From the NCBI GenBank assembly GCA_905215675.1, contig CAJMRA010000064.1, positions 1-9,708 on the forward strand: a stretch of DNA of 9,708 nt, read 5' to 3'. The notes under the pieces are model-generated. The model worked only from the letters and a program-made list of their open reading frames with translations. It did not search any database and was not told the origin of the DNA. Position numbers and translations under genes: made by a program. Each line of letters begins with the position of its first letter. Positions within the stretch are counted from its first letter, which is position 1. The stretch comes from an uncultured bacterium. Lineage in GTDB: Bacteria > Desulfobacterota > Desulfovibrionia > Desulfovibrionales > Desulfovibrionaceae. Of the stretch, positions 1 through 6,506 are shown piece after piece.

Positions 1-65
1 CGGCACGTCATGAATATGGAAGCCGCCGGGCATCGTTCTTTTTTGGGGGTGCTGAAATGTTTGTT
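1..65. other. Left flank, no firm gene
   Basis: This is the stretch beyond the helicase gene and its repeat. On the minus strand an ATG at 33 opens a frame that runs off the left edge and reads MPGGFHIHDVP. It could be the start of the next minus-strand gene, about 93 bases after the helicase stop. No good ribosome binding site precedes it (the upstream bases are an A-run followed by GAACG), and eleven codons are too few to recognise a family. Two plus-strand frames are also open here, but they look like chance. I do not call a gene. Confidence 0.2.
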
Positions 66-129
66 CCTTTTTCGGGCGGCGCTGTGCCGCCGCCTCGCAT
101 TTCACCTTTTTCAAAGGTAAAACGCTCTA
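66..129 (+). repeat. Dispersed hairpin element, copy 1 (partial)
   Basis: This carries the 21-bp core found in two other intergenic gaps (74-94, starting GGGCGGCG and ending GCCGCC). It folds as GGCGGC, loop GCTGT, GCCGCC. A 35-bp tail follows that matches copy 2 at 28 of 35 positions without gaps and ends in ACGCTCTA. The CTA of that tail is the TAG stop codon of the minus-strand helicase gene. The two further hairpins of copies 2 and 3 are not recognisable here. In this copy the tail also contains a small perfect hairpin (ACCTTT, loop, AAAGGT). The hairpins could terminate or stabilise the helicase mRNA, but no clear U-run follows on the minus strand. Confidence 0.65.
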
Positions 130-3100
130 AAAGAATCTGCCGGAAGGTTCACCGGAGAAATTGACCGGCACACGAACCCGCTGTCCGGCCTTGTTTCGGA
201 ACAGCACAAAGCCGTGTTCCAGACCGAAGCAATACAGCCGTTGCGTCAGCAGCACATCGTCGCGGCAATAGGCTTCAATCTTGTCCAGCCGTCCTTCCTT
301 CCACCATTGCAGGGCTTGCAGGCCGTCGGCACTCTTGGGGGCATCCAGCGTTGCCCGGGCCACATTATCCAGCGACACGCGATAATGCAGCGTATCCTGA
401 ATACGCCGAAGAAGATCCACATGCCGCAGCTTTGCCAGATTATACGGAGCAAAAGGCTGGAGGACCGCGCAATCAAAACGCAGGGAATTAAAGCCCACGA
501 CCACATCCGCCACTTGCAGCAGATCAAAGAAATCGGGCAACTCGTCTTGCGTATAGCTGATGCAATCCTGCGTACGGCTGTCATACGCCACAAGGATACT
601 GACGCCCATCTTTGCGGCAAACTGCCACCCGCCCACCTCCGCGGCGCTGCGCCGCGTTTCCACATCAAAGACAACATAATTGCCGCAGTGCTGTTGGGCA
701 CTGCCTGCATCCGCCTCACGTTTCACGGGAAACGCGGGGGCGTCGGTAGCCTCATGTTTCATGGGAAACATTTTTTCTTCCGCCGGTAGCACAGAATCCT
801 GTCGATCGGCATCATCAGCGACATCAGCAGCGGGGCTGATACGCAAGGTATCGGCAAAAAGACGCCCCTCGGCATCATCGGTATCAGACAAGACATCCTG
901 CAAAAGGGCTATGGCCCCGGCCTTGCTGATGGGCCGATTCCCGGAACCGCACTTGGGAGAATGCACGCAGGACGGACAGCCGTCCTCACAGGGACAGGAC
1001 GAAACGGCATCCCGTGTTATGGCAAGCAAATCCCGCGCCCGTGAAAATGCCTCTCGCGTCAATCCCGCCCCGCCGGGCAGCGCATCGTAAATGAACACGC
1101 AGGCATGCCCCACCTGCGGATGCATCGGAATGGAAATGCCGCCGAAGTCATTGCGATCCGCCATGACTTCCAGAGGCAACAAACCTATGGCCGCATGCTC
1201 CACGGCATGAATGCTGCCCATGAAATGCAGGAACTGTTCTTCCACCCGGTCCCGACAGGCATCGGGGAACACGTACCAGAGGCCCTCCGTCTCGAAGATA
1301 TGCGGCGGCGCTTCCAGAGGCACAATGGTCAGCAGACGATTTCCCGAAGTGGACCGCCGTTCGTAGCCCGTCACCCGATCCGTAATCCGCAGGCGTCCGT
1401 AACAGACCGCCCCGCGCCCCACGGCGCGGCGGGCTTTTTCCTCCAGAATTTCCGTACTCTTGGAACCCCGCGTGCGTGTAAAATACGAGACGCGGGCCTG
1501 CCGGGCCACCACGCGCCCCCGCGCCACGTCCAGTTCCTCGATGACATAGGTGCGTCCCCTGTGCAGGTACACAGCGCCCTGATGCGTTTCCCGCCATGCC
1601 CGGAAGCTGTCTATGGAGCCGATGACCGTTCCGTCGGTATCCTCTATGGCCAGACTGCGCCCCGCGCCCCGCAAATCCACCAGCCGTTGCGGACGCTTGC
1701 GGGACGCAAGCCACTGCGTGCCGTCCGCGGATTGCAGGACGTCCCCGTTGCGCTCCAGCAGTCGCAGCGCCTCCTGCGCCGCGTTGCCTTCCAGCCAGGG
1801 CTCGCCCCGCCGCAGGGGCTGCTCCGCGGCGGCGCATTCCAGATGCCGCGCCAGAATGGCGGCATTATCGGGATTGACGACGGCCAGTTCCGGCGGACGC
1901 GAAAAGAAATCGTCGGGATGCCGCAGAAAATACTGATCCAGCGCGTCGTCCCCGGCCACCAGAACAACGGCGGATTCTCTCAGGGCCCTTCCCACGCGGC
2001 CGCCGCGCTGCAACGTCGCCGTGACCGTGCCCGGATAGCCCACCAGAATGCAGACGTCCAGCCCGCCGATATCTATGCCCAGTTCCAGCGCGCTGGTGGA
2101 AATGACGGCCAGCAGCTCGCCGGAGGCCATGCGCGCTTCGATCTCGCGGCGTTCCTCCGGCAGGAAACCGGCCCGGTAGGCGGAAATGCGCCCGGCAAGA
2201 GGCCCCTCCACGGCTCCGGCCCACAGGCTCACAAGCTCCGTCATCCGCCGGGAGCGGCAGTACACAATGGTACGCAGACCGCGCGCCACGGCCGCCTTGA
2301 GCAGATCAATGGCCGCGCTTGCCGGACTCTGCGGCGGGTCAAGAAAAATATAATGCCGCGCGCCTCGGGGCGCCCCGGAGCGATCCACGACCACGGGAGC
2401 GCGCCTGCCCTCCTCGTCCGTTCCCGGCGCGGGCAGACCCGCCAGCGCCGCCGCCAGCTCGCCGGGATTGCCCACGGTGGCCGTACAGAAAACAAAGGCA
2501 GGATCGGCGCCGTAGCGGGCCGCAAGACGGGCAAGGCGACGGAACACCCCCGCCATGTGCGCCCCGAAAACGCCCCGATAGACATGCGCTTCGTCAACGA
2601 CAATGTGGGAAAGGCCCGCCAGAAAGGGGGCCCATTGCTCATGATGGGGCAGAATGCCCAGATGCAGCATTTCAGGATTGCTGACCAGCACGGCGGGCGG
2701 CCGGAGCCGAATCTTGCGCCGGGCATAGTCCGACGTATCGCCGTCATACAGCGCAATGGAAGGGCGCGCCTCTTCCGGCCATGCCTCCACCAGCGCCCGG
2801 AACGCTCCCACCTGATCCTGCGCCAGCGCCTTGAGGGGAAAGAGATACAACGCCCGGGCATCGGGATCGCGCAAAAATTCCGCCAGCACCGGCAAGGTAT
2901 AGATCAGGCTCTTGCCGCTGGCCGTAGGCGTCGCCACAACAATGCTGCGGCCGCTCCGAATAAGGTCCGTCGCTTCGGCCTGATGCCGATACAGGGCCGC
3001 GCTTCCCCCCTCAAGACCCCGCGCGCGCAGGGCTTTTTCCACAGCCTGCGGCCACGGCAGGCGACAACGGCCGTATTCCGCCTCCCGCACCGGCAGGCAG

Positions 3101-3186
3101 CGATGGTGGCGGACCTGAGCGCCCAGACGCTCCGAAGCCAGCAGCGCCCGCACATATTCTCCAACGTCTCCCTGCCGTAAGGCCAC
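127..3186 (-). CDS. Fused MrfA-like DEAH helicase and MrfB-like DEDD exonuclease
   Basis: This is a 1019-residue protein that joins two activities which in Bacillus subtilis are the separate proteins MrfA (YprA) and MrfB (YprB), used for repair of mitomycin-type DNA damage. The helicase half shows motif I ATPTASGKS (85-93), DEAH (198-201), CTAT (234-237), ALELGID (366-372) and QRGGRVGR (393-400). A DUF1998-type cysteine cluster follows (C731, C733, C737, C740, C746), probably binding zinc. After an acidic linker (about 765-833) comes an RNase H-fold exonuclease with D841-x-E843, N900/D905 and Y973-x3-D977, the DEDDy pattern. The start is the GTG at 3186, because AAGGAGG lies 7 bases upstream. 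A longer TTG-start frame from 3267 would take its first codons from an intergenic repeat. The gene ends in TAG. Helicase assignment is near certain and exonuclease is likely. The repair role is inferred from the family. Confidence 0.88.
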   Translation of the reverse strand: MALRQGDVGEYVRALLASERLGAQVRHHRCLPVREAEYGRCRLPWPQAVEKALRARGLEGGSAALYRHQAEATDLIRSGRSIVVATPTASGKSLIYTLPVLAEFLRDPDARALYLFPLKALAQDQVGAFRALVEAWPEEARPSIALYDGDTSDYARRKIRLRPPAVLVSNPEMLHLGILPHHEQWAPFLAGLSHIVVDEAHVYRGVFGAHMAGVFRRLARLAARYGADPAFVFCTATVGNPGELAAALAGLPAPGTDEEGRRAPVVVDRSGAPRGARHYIFLDPPQSPASAAIDLLKAAVARGLRTIVYCRSRRMTELVSLWAGAVEGPLAGRISAYRAGFLPEERREIEARMASGELLAVISTSALELGIDIGGLDVCILVGYPGTVTATLQRGGRVGRALRESAVVLVAGDDALDQYFLRHPDDFFSRPPELAVVNPDNAAILARHLECAAAEQPLRRGEPWLEGNAAQEALRLLERNGDVLQSADGTQWLASRKRPQRLVDLRGAGRSLAIEDTDGTVIGSIDSFRAWRETHQGAVYLHRGRTYVIEELDVARGRVVARQARVSYFTRTRGSKSTEILEEKARRAVGRGAVCYGRLRITDRVTGYERRSTSGNRLLTIVPLEAPPHIFETEGLWYVFPDACRDRVEEQFLHFMGSIHAVEHAAIGLLPLEVMADRNDFGGISIPMHPQVGHACVFIYDALPGGAGLTREAFSRARDLLAITRDAVSSCPCEDGCPSCVHSPKCGSGNRPISKAGAIALLQDVLSDTDDAEGRLFADTLRISPAADVADDADRQDSVLPAEEKMFPMKHEATDAPAFPVKREADAGSAQQHCGNYVVFDVETRRSAAEVGGWQFAAKMGVSILVAYDSRTQDCISYTQDELPDFFDLLQVADVVVGFNSLRFDCAVLQPFAPYNLAKLRHVDLLRRIQDTLHYRVSLDNVARATLDAPKSADGLQALQWWKEGRLDKIEAYCRDDVLLTQRLYCFGLEHGFVLFRNKAGQRVRVPVNFSGEPSGRFF
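697..768 (-). repeat. Two tandem 12-codon repeats in the helicase-exonuclease linker
   Basis: Residues 807-818 (FPMKHEATDAPA) and 819-830 (FPVKREADAGSA) are adjacent copies of a 12-residue unit in the linker between helicase and exonuclease. At DNA level the period is 36 bp. Each unit carries a 16-bp near-palindrome, at 719-734 and 755-770. The linker is acidic and low in complexity, so the repeat probably only lengthens a flexible tether. Confidence 0.7.
719..770. promoter_or_regulatory. Two parS-like palindromes inside the fusion gene
   Basis: CGTTTCACGGGAAACG (719-734) and TGTTTCATGGGAAACA (755-770) match the widely conserved ParB site TGTTTCACGTGAAACA at 13 and 14 of 16 positions, and are spaced 36 bp apart. 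A third 13 of 16 match lies at 3357-3372. Real chromosomal parS sites usually keep the central CACGTG, which these lack. They may instead be degenerate copies of a local palindromic repeat. ParB binding is a guess. Confidence 0.2.
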
Positions 3187-3193
3187 CCCTGCG

Positions 3194-3200
3194 CCTCCTT
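3194..3200 (-). promoter_or_regulatory. Ribosome binding site deciding the helicase start
   Basis: On the minus strand AAGGAGG stands 7 bases before a GTG at 3186. This is the only strong Shine-Dalgarno sequence in the N-terminal part of the open frame. It places the start 27 codons inside the longest possible frame and outside the intergenic repeat. Confidence 0.8.
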
Positions 3201-3234
3201 GCTCCCCTGCGGGCCGGAACCCCGGAGCGCCTGA

Positions 3235-3379
3235 AGCATTTTCAGTTTGAAACGCGTTGCGTTGCAAACCCTGCGGCCTGTCGTTTCGCGAAAAAAACGC
3301 ACTTTTTCCGCTCGCTCCGGGCCGGGCGGCGCTGTGCCGCCGCCTCGCGTTTTTCCTTTTTCACGGGCAACACGCTCTA
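3235..3379 (+). repeat. Dispersed hairpin element, copy 2 (full length)
   Basis: This fills most of the 190-bp gap between the acetyltransferase and helicase genes. It has three hairpins in order. Hairpin A (3245-3269) pairs GTTTG with CAAAC and AACGC with GCGTT around a GTT loop, with one A/G mismatch. Hairpin B (3288-3311) is GCG plus an A-run facing a T-run plus CCGC, with a 6-base loop and one mismatch. Hairpin C (3325-3341) is GGCGGC, GCTGT, GCCGCC. The right end, ACGCTCTA, provides the TAG stop codon (3377-3379) of the acetyltransferase gene. No convincing promoter for the helicase gene is visible, so readthrough from upstream is plausible. Confidence 0.8.
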
Positions 3380-4063
3380 TGCTTTCATCCGGGAATCAAT
3401 CTCCGCGTCATCCAGCCGCCGGATGACGCGCGCGGGATTCCCGGCGGCCAGACAACAGGGAGGAATGTCCCGCGTGACCACGCTTCCCGCGCCCACAAGA
3501 GCGCCCCGCCCGATATGAACCCCCTTGAGGATATGACAATTCATGCCGATCCACACGTAATCGTCAATCACCACGGGGCGATCGCGCTCCGTGCCGGGTT
3601 CCGTCGCACGGGCTTCCGGCGGCCAGGGAAGATGAAAATCCGCATCCGTAATGGCGCAATTGGGCCCCACAAGCACCTGACGCCCGAGCGTGACGGACGT
3701 GGAACGCACCGCAATGGAAGTCCCGGACAATTCGCAGGCCGGGCCGATGCTGATGACGGCCTGCGGTCCGAACGTGCGCAGCCGCGCGGGCGCGGCCAGG
3801 GTGGCGGCTGTCGAACGCCGCCACGAGGACACAATGCTGACGCCGTCGCCAATCTCGATGCGACTGCCGGGCCAGCGCAGCAGCCCGACGGGGCCGTGCG
3901 CGCGCACGCCGCGCCCGAGGCGCACGCCCAGCAGCGCGGCCTTGCAGCGCAGGCGCAGCGTCCCCAGCGCGCAGCCCCAGAAACGCATATGCTGCAACGA
4001 CAGGTAGGAAATGATATTGCCCGGCGTCAATTCGTAACGCAGGATCTTTTGCAGCAAACTCAT
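3377..4063 (-). CDS. Hexapeptide-repeat O-acetyltransferase
   Basis: This is a 228-residue protein of the left-handed beta-helix acyltransferase superfamily (LacA/WbbJ/CysE relatives), which moves an acetyl group from acetyl-CoA to a sugar or similar acceptor. The hexapeptide pattern is visible in IEIGDGVSI (69-77), VTLGRQVLVGPNCAI (124-138) and VHIGRGALVGAGSVV (182-196). The likely catalytic histidine is H144, in ITDADFH. The family's usual C-terminal motif is present as AGNPARVIRRL (207-217). The start is the ATG at 4063, preceded 7 bases upstream by GGGGAGG. A longer in-frame version from 4108 would run 45 bases into the neighbouring gene without need. Its ATG overlaps the stop of the thiolase gene (ATGA), so translation is probably coupled. 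The acceptor is unknown; a surface or secreted glycan is likely. The stop codon lies in repeat copy 2. Confidence 0.9.
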   Translation of the reverse strand: MSLLQKILRYELTPGNIISYLSLQHMRFWGCALGTLRLRCKAALLGVRLGRGVRAHGPVGLLRWPGSRIEIGDGVSIVSSWRRSTAATLAAPARLRTFGPQAVISIGPACELSGTSIAVRSTSVTLGRQVLVGPNCAITDADFHLPWPPEARATEPGTERDRPVVIDDYVWIGMNCHILKGVHIGRGALVGAGSVVTRDIPPCCLAAGNPARVIRRLDDAEIDSRMKA

Positions 4064-4971
4064 TCCCGCGCCTCCCCGAGAGCTTCGCGGATACGGCATA
4101 CGCCGCAAAGATCGCCGGACGACGTGGGATAGCCGCAGGAAACGCAGGGAGACAGGGCGACGCCCTCCTCCTCTTCCCGGCGGGCAAAGACGGGCCGTCC
4201 GCGCTTGAGGAAGCCCTGATAGAAATCCAGCTTGCGCCCGGGCATGGCGGCTTCGAGCCGTTGCAGCAGGCCCTTGAGCGTGGTGAAACTTGCGCCGGGG
4301 CTGTAGGGACAGGGCGCGTAATGATGTTCAATGCCCATGAGAAAGGCATAATTGGCCGTCTCGAATTCCGTCAGACGCCACAGGGGCTTGACCTTACGGG
4401 CAAAGCCGTCCTCGCCGTCCAGACGCGGCCCCTGATCCGACAGATAGGCCGTATCCCAGCGCAGGGTATTGCTGAAAAGGCGCGCGGCCTCGTCGTCCAG
4501 ATTATGCCCGGTCGCCAGCGCGTCAAAGCCGCCGTCCAGCGCCGCCTTGTTGAAGAAATGACGCTTGATCTTGCCGCAGGCCGAGCAGACGGGACGCCGG
4601 AGACGCGCCTTGACGTCGGGGATGGCCAGCCCCTCGGCGGCCATTTCCTTCACCATGAGTTTCAGACCGTGACGGGCGCAGAAGCGCTCCACCACGCCCC
4701 GCGCCGCCGGAGACGAACCGGGAATGCCCAGATCGATATGCAGCCCCGTCACGTTGTAGCCCTGCCGGGACAGTTCGAGCATGAGGGCCAGCGAATCCTT
4801 GCCGCCGGAAAGCGCCACGAGGATTTTTTCCTCGCGCGTGAACAGCTTCTGACTTTCAATGCCGCGTTCCACCTGACGCGCGAAAAAGTCCTTGTAGCAC
4901 TCGGCGCAAAAGGCCGCATTGTGGCTGCGGAGAGCCACCACGGCCGTTTCCTTACAAATCTTGCACTTCAT
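4060..4971 (-). CDS. TtuA/Ncs6-type tRNA thiolase (PP-loop ATPase)
   Basis: This 303-residue protein belongs to the TtuA/TtcA/Ncs6 group, which adenylates a tRNA base and replaces its oxygen with sulfur. The N-terminal zinc site is C3, C6, C22, C25. The PP-loop is SGGKDS at 55-60. C129 and C132 (VCSACG), together with C221 (APCPYS), fit the three cysteines that hold a [4Fe-4S] cluster in TtuA. The C-terminal zinc site is C276, C279, C289, C292. GHNLDDEA (155-162) is the family's conserved block. Two zinc fingers flanking the catalytic core favour TtuA/Ncs6 over TtcA, so the product may be 2-thiouridine (position 54 in thermophiles), but the target tRNA position here cannot be read from sequence. 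The start ATG is fixed by the first CxxC; its ribosome site is weak (GAG, about 5 bases upstream). It overlaps the acetyltransferase gene by 4 bp. Confidence 0.88.
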   Translation of the reverse strand: MKCKICKETAVVALRSHNAAFCAECYKDFFARQVERGIESQKLFTREEKILVALSGGKDSLALMLELSRQGYNVTGLHIDLGIPGSSPAARGVVERFCARHGLKLMVKEMAAEGLAIPDVKARLRRPVCSACGKIKRHFFNKAALDGGFDALATGHNLDDEAARLFSNTLRWDTAYLSDQGPRLDGEDGFARKVKPLWRLTEFETANYAFLMGIEHHYAPCPYSPGASFTTLKGLLQRLEAAMPGRKLDFYQGFLKRGRPVFARREEEEGVALSPCVSCGYPTSSGDLCGVCRIREALGEARE

Positions 4972-5014
4972 GGAAACTCGCGAAGGGGGTTTGGACCGGA
5001 GCGGTCGCGTTCGG

Positions 5015-5040
5015 AAAAATCACCGCCGGAAAAACGGCGG
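5015..5040 (-). terminator. Terminator-like hairpin before the thiolase gene
   Basis: On the minus strand CCGCCG pairs with CGGCGG around a T-rich loop, followed by TGATTTTT. It stands about 44 bases before the thiolase ATG and beside repeat copy 3. That leaves very little room for a promoter after it, so it may be leaky or act as a leader attenuator. Confidence 0.4.
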
Positions 5041-5154
5041 ACAGGGCGGCGGCACAGCGCCGCCCGGCCCGAAGCAGGCGGAAAAAGCGCGTTTTTTCCG
5101 CGAAACGACAGGCCGTATGGTTTGAAATGCGCAGCGTTTCAAACTGAAATTGCT
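5040..5154 (-). repeat. Dispersed hairpin element, copy 3 (inverted)
   Basis: This is the same element as copy 2 in the opposite orientation, within the 287-bp gap between the glycosyltransferase and thiolase genes. Hairpin C (5048-5064) is identical in its 21-bp core (5045-5065). Hairpin B (5078-5101) has a perfect 9-bp stem, GCGGAAAAA with TTTTTCCGC. Hairpin A (5120-5144) pairs GTTTGAAA with TTTCAAAC and has its single mismatch at a different position from copy 2. The rest of the gap (5155-5258) holds only a terminator-like hairpin. Confidence 0.8.
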
Positions 5155-5184
5155 CATGGTCGGCGCGTGGCCGGAAAACGTCGG

Positions 5185-5205
5185 AAAAACGCGCGCGGAC
5201 GCGCG
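5185..5205 (-). terminator. Probable intrinsic terminator after the glycosyltransferase gene
   Basis: Reading the minus strand, CGCGC, loop GTCC, GCGCG is followed by CGTTTTT, about 54 bases beyond the glycosyltransferase stop. The stem is short but entirely G-C, and the T-run is in the right place. Confidence 0.5.
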
Positions 5206-5258
5206 GAGAATAAAACGGGACATGGCGGACAAGCCGGAACGGCGGTTTGCCCCCGTCC

Positions 5259-6506
5259 TCAGGCGTCCCGTCCCTCGTCGTCGGCGGACGGCGTGTCAGC
5301 GTCCCCGGCGGCTTCCTCCGGGGACGCGGCGACCTGCTCGGGACGTATGACCCAGCCGCGCCGCGTATACCAGCTTTCAAAAAAGGCGCACAGGTCCCGG
5401 GCCGCGTCATCCGGCAGGCGATGCAGCGCCGCCGCGCGCCCGCGCTCCGCAAGCGCATGCCGCAGGGCGGCGTCGTGCATGAGCGTGATCATGGCTTCGG
5501 CCAGCGCCTGCGGATTGCCTTCCTCGAAAAACAGCACGGCGTCTTCGCAATGCCGCAACCGCTCTTCATGAAGCGCCCCGCGGCTGACGATGGTCGGCAG
5601 ACCGGCCGCAAGCCCGGTCCAGAGCGTGGCGGGCGCTTCCTCCGGCGAACTGCCGGGCGCAAGGCAGGCGTGCGCCTGCGCCAGCGCCGCTTTCATGACG
5701 GTCTCGTCCTGTTCGCCCAGCAGTGAAAGCCGCGACGTCACGCCCAGGGAACGCGCCTCCTCGAACACTTCCATGAAGCGATCGCCGCCGCCGTAGAAAC
5801 GGACTTCCCACGGCGGCAAATCCGCGCGCTGCCACAAGGCGGCCATGGCGCGGGTCACGAGCGCCGCCCCGGAGCGCGGGAGCAGGCTTTCCCGCATGCA
5901 GAAAACGAAATGCCGCCCTTCCTCCGCCGCGGCGGGCGAAATGTCCAGCAGCCCGGCGCTTTCGCCGTCCACGACGGGCGGCAGCAGACGCAGACGGCGT
6001 TCTCCCGGCCCCTGCGGCGTGGGCGCGTCAACGCCGTGCTCGGCAAGACGATCCCGCACATGGCCGGAACCGCAAAGGATACAGTCCGCCGCAACAAGAT
6101 TGCGCCGCCAGCGGCCCTGCAGGAGCGCGCGCGAGGGAGGAGCCATGAGAAAGGCATGCGCCAGCAGCGTCGTCCCCTTCGGACGCAGACGCCGGACGGC
6201 ATTGCCCAGCGGGACGGAGGCCTGTCCGAAGGTCTGAATCAGCAGGCCCCGCCAGTGGCGGCAGCGCCAGCGCAGACGCAGGGCGGCCAGCGTTTCGGCG
6301 ACCCGGCCCGCCCCTATGGCCAGATGAGGAATTTTCAGATCGCGCAGCGAGTCCGCCAGCAGGCCGCCGCGCGAGCAGACCACGAACGGCGCCATGCGCC
6401 CGCCGTCGCGCATGACGCGCGCCACGGTCAGCGCCATGCGCGTTTCCATGCGCCGTTCCGCAAGGCTTGCGCCCGCGTTCTCCAGGGCCAGCAACAGGCA
6501 GCGCAT
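5259..6506 (-). CDS. GT-B glycosyltransferase, group 1-like
   Basis: This 415-residue protein has the C-terminal half of a GT4-type retaining glycosyltransferase. RHFVFCMRES begins the donor domain (about 198). VRFYGGGDRF (235-244) and SRLSLLGEQDE (258-268) are typical strand-turn segments. SPEEAPATLWTGLAAGLPTIVS (287-308) matches the nucleotide-sugar binding block, with E289/E290 as candidate acidic residues. NPQALAEAM (331-339) is the usual C-terminal helix. The N-terminal domain has the expected sugar-acceptor half but no identifiable specificity. The last 25 residues are an acidic tail. The start is the ATG at 6506, which overlaps the aminotransferase stop by one base (TGATG), with GGGGAGGGA about 10 bases upstream. 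A longer frame from 6626 would run deep into the aminotransferase gene and gives an arginine-rich stretch unlike a protein N-terminus. It is probably co-translated with the aminotransferase. Donor and acceptor are unknown. Confidence 0.8.
   Translation of the reverse strand: MRCLLLALENAGASLAERRMETRMALTVARVMRDGGRMAPFVVCSRGGLLADSLRDLKIPHLAIGAGRVAETLAALRLRWRCRHWRGLLIQTFGQASVPLGNAVRRLRPKGTTLLAHAFLMAPPSRALLQGRWRRNLVAADCILCGSGHVRDRLAEHGVDAPTPQGPGERRLRLLPPVVDGESAGLLDISPAAAEEGRHFVFCMRESLLPRSGAALVTRAMAALWQRADLPPWEVRFYGGGDRFMEVFEEARSLGVTSRLSLLGEQDETVMKAALAQAHACLAPGSSPEEAPATLWTGLAAGLPTIVSRGALHEERLRHCEDAVLFFEEGNPQALAEAMITLMHDAALRHALAERGRAAALHRLPDDAARDLCAFFESWYTRRGWVIRPEQVAASPEEAAGDADTPSADDEGRDA

Noticed and set aside
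1105..3180. Long uninterrupted plus-strand frame of 691 codons opposite the helicase gene
   Set aside because: It lies antisense to a gene with clear helicase motifs. Its product is rich in R, H, Q, A and P without any recognisable motif, as expected for a shadow frame in GC-rich DNA.
3187..3267. N-terminal extension of the helicase from a TTG at 3267
   Set aside because: The first codons come from hairpin A of the intergenic repeat, and a strong ribosome binding site points to the GTG at 3186.
5115..5149. Promoter inside hairpin A of the repeat (TTGAAA with 17-bp spacing)
   Set aside because: The facing -10 sequences match the consensus at only three or four positions and are not kept between copies 2 and 3.
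5020..5232. Small frames across repeat copy 3
   Set aside because: They translate the repeat itself, related peptides appear from copies 1 and 2, and none has a convincing ribosome binding site.
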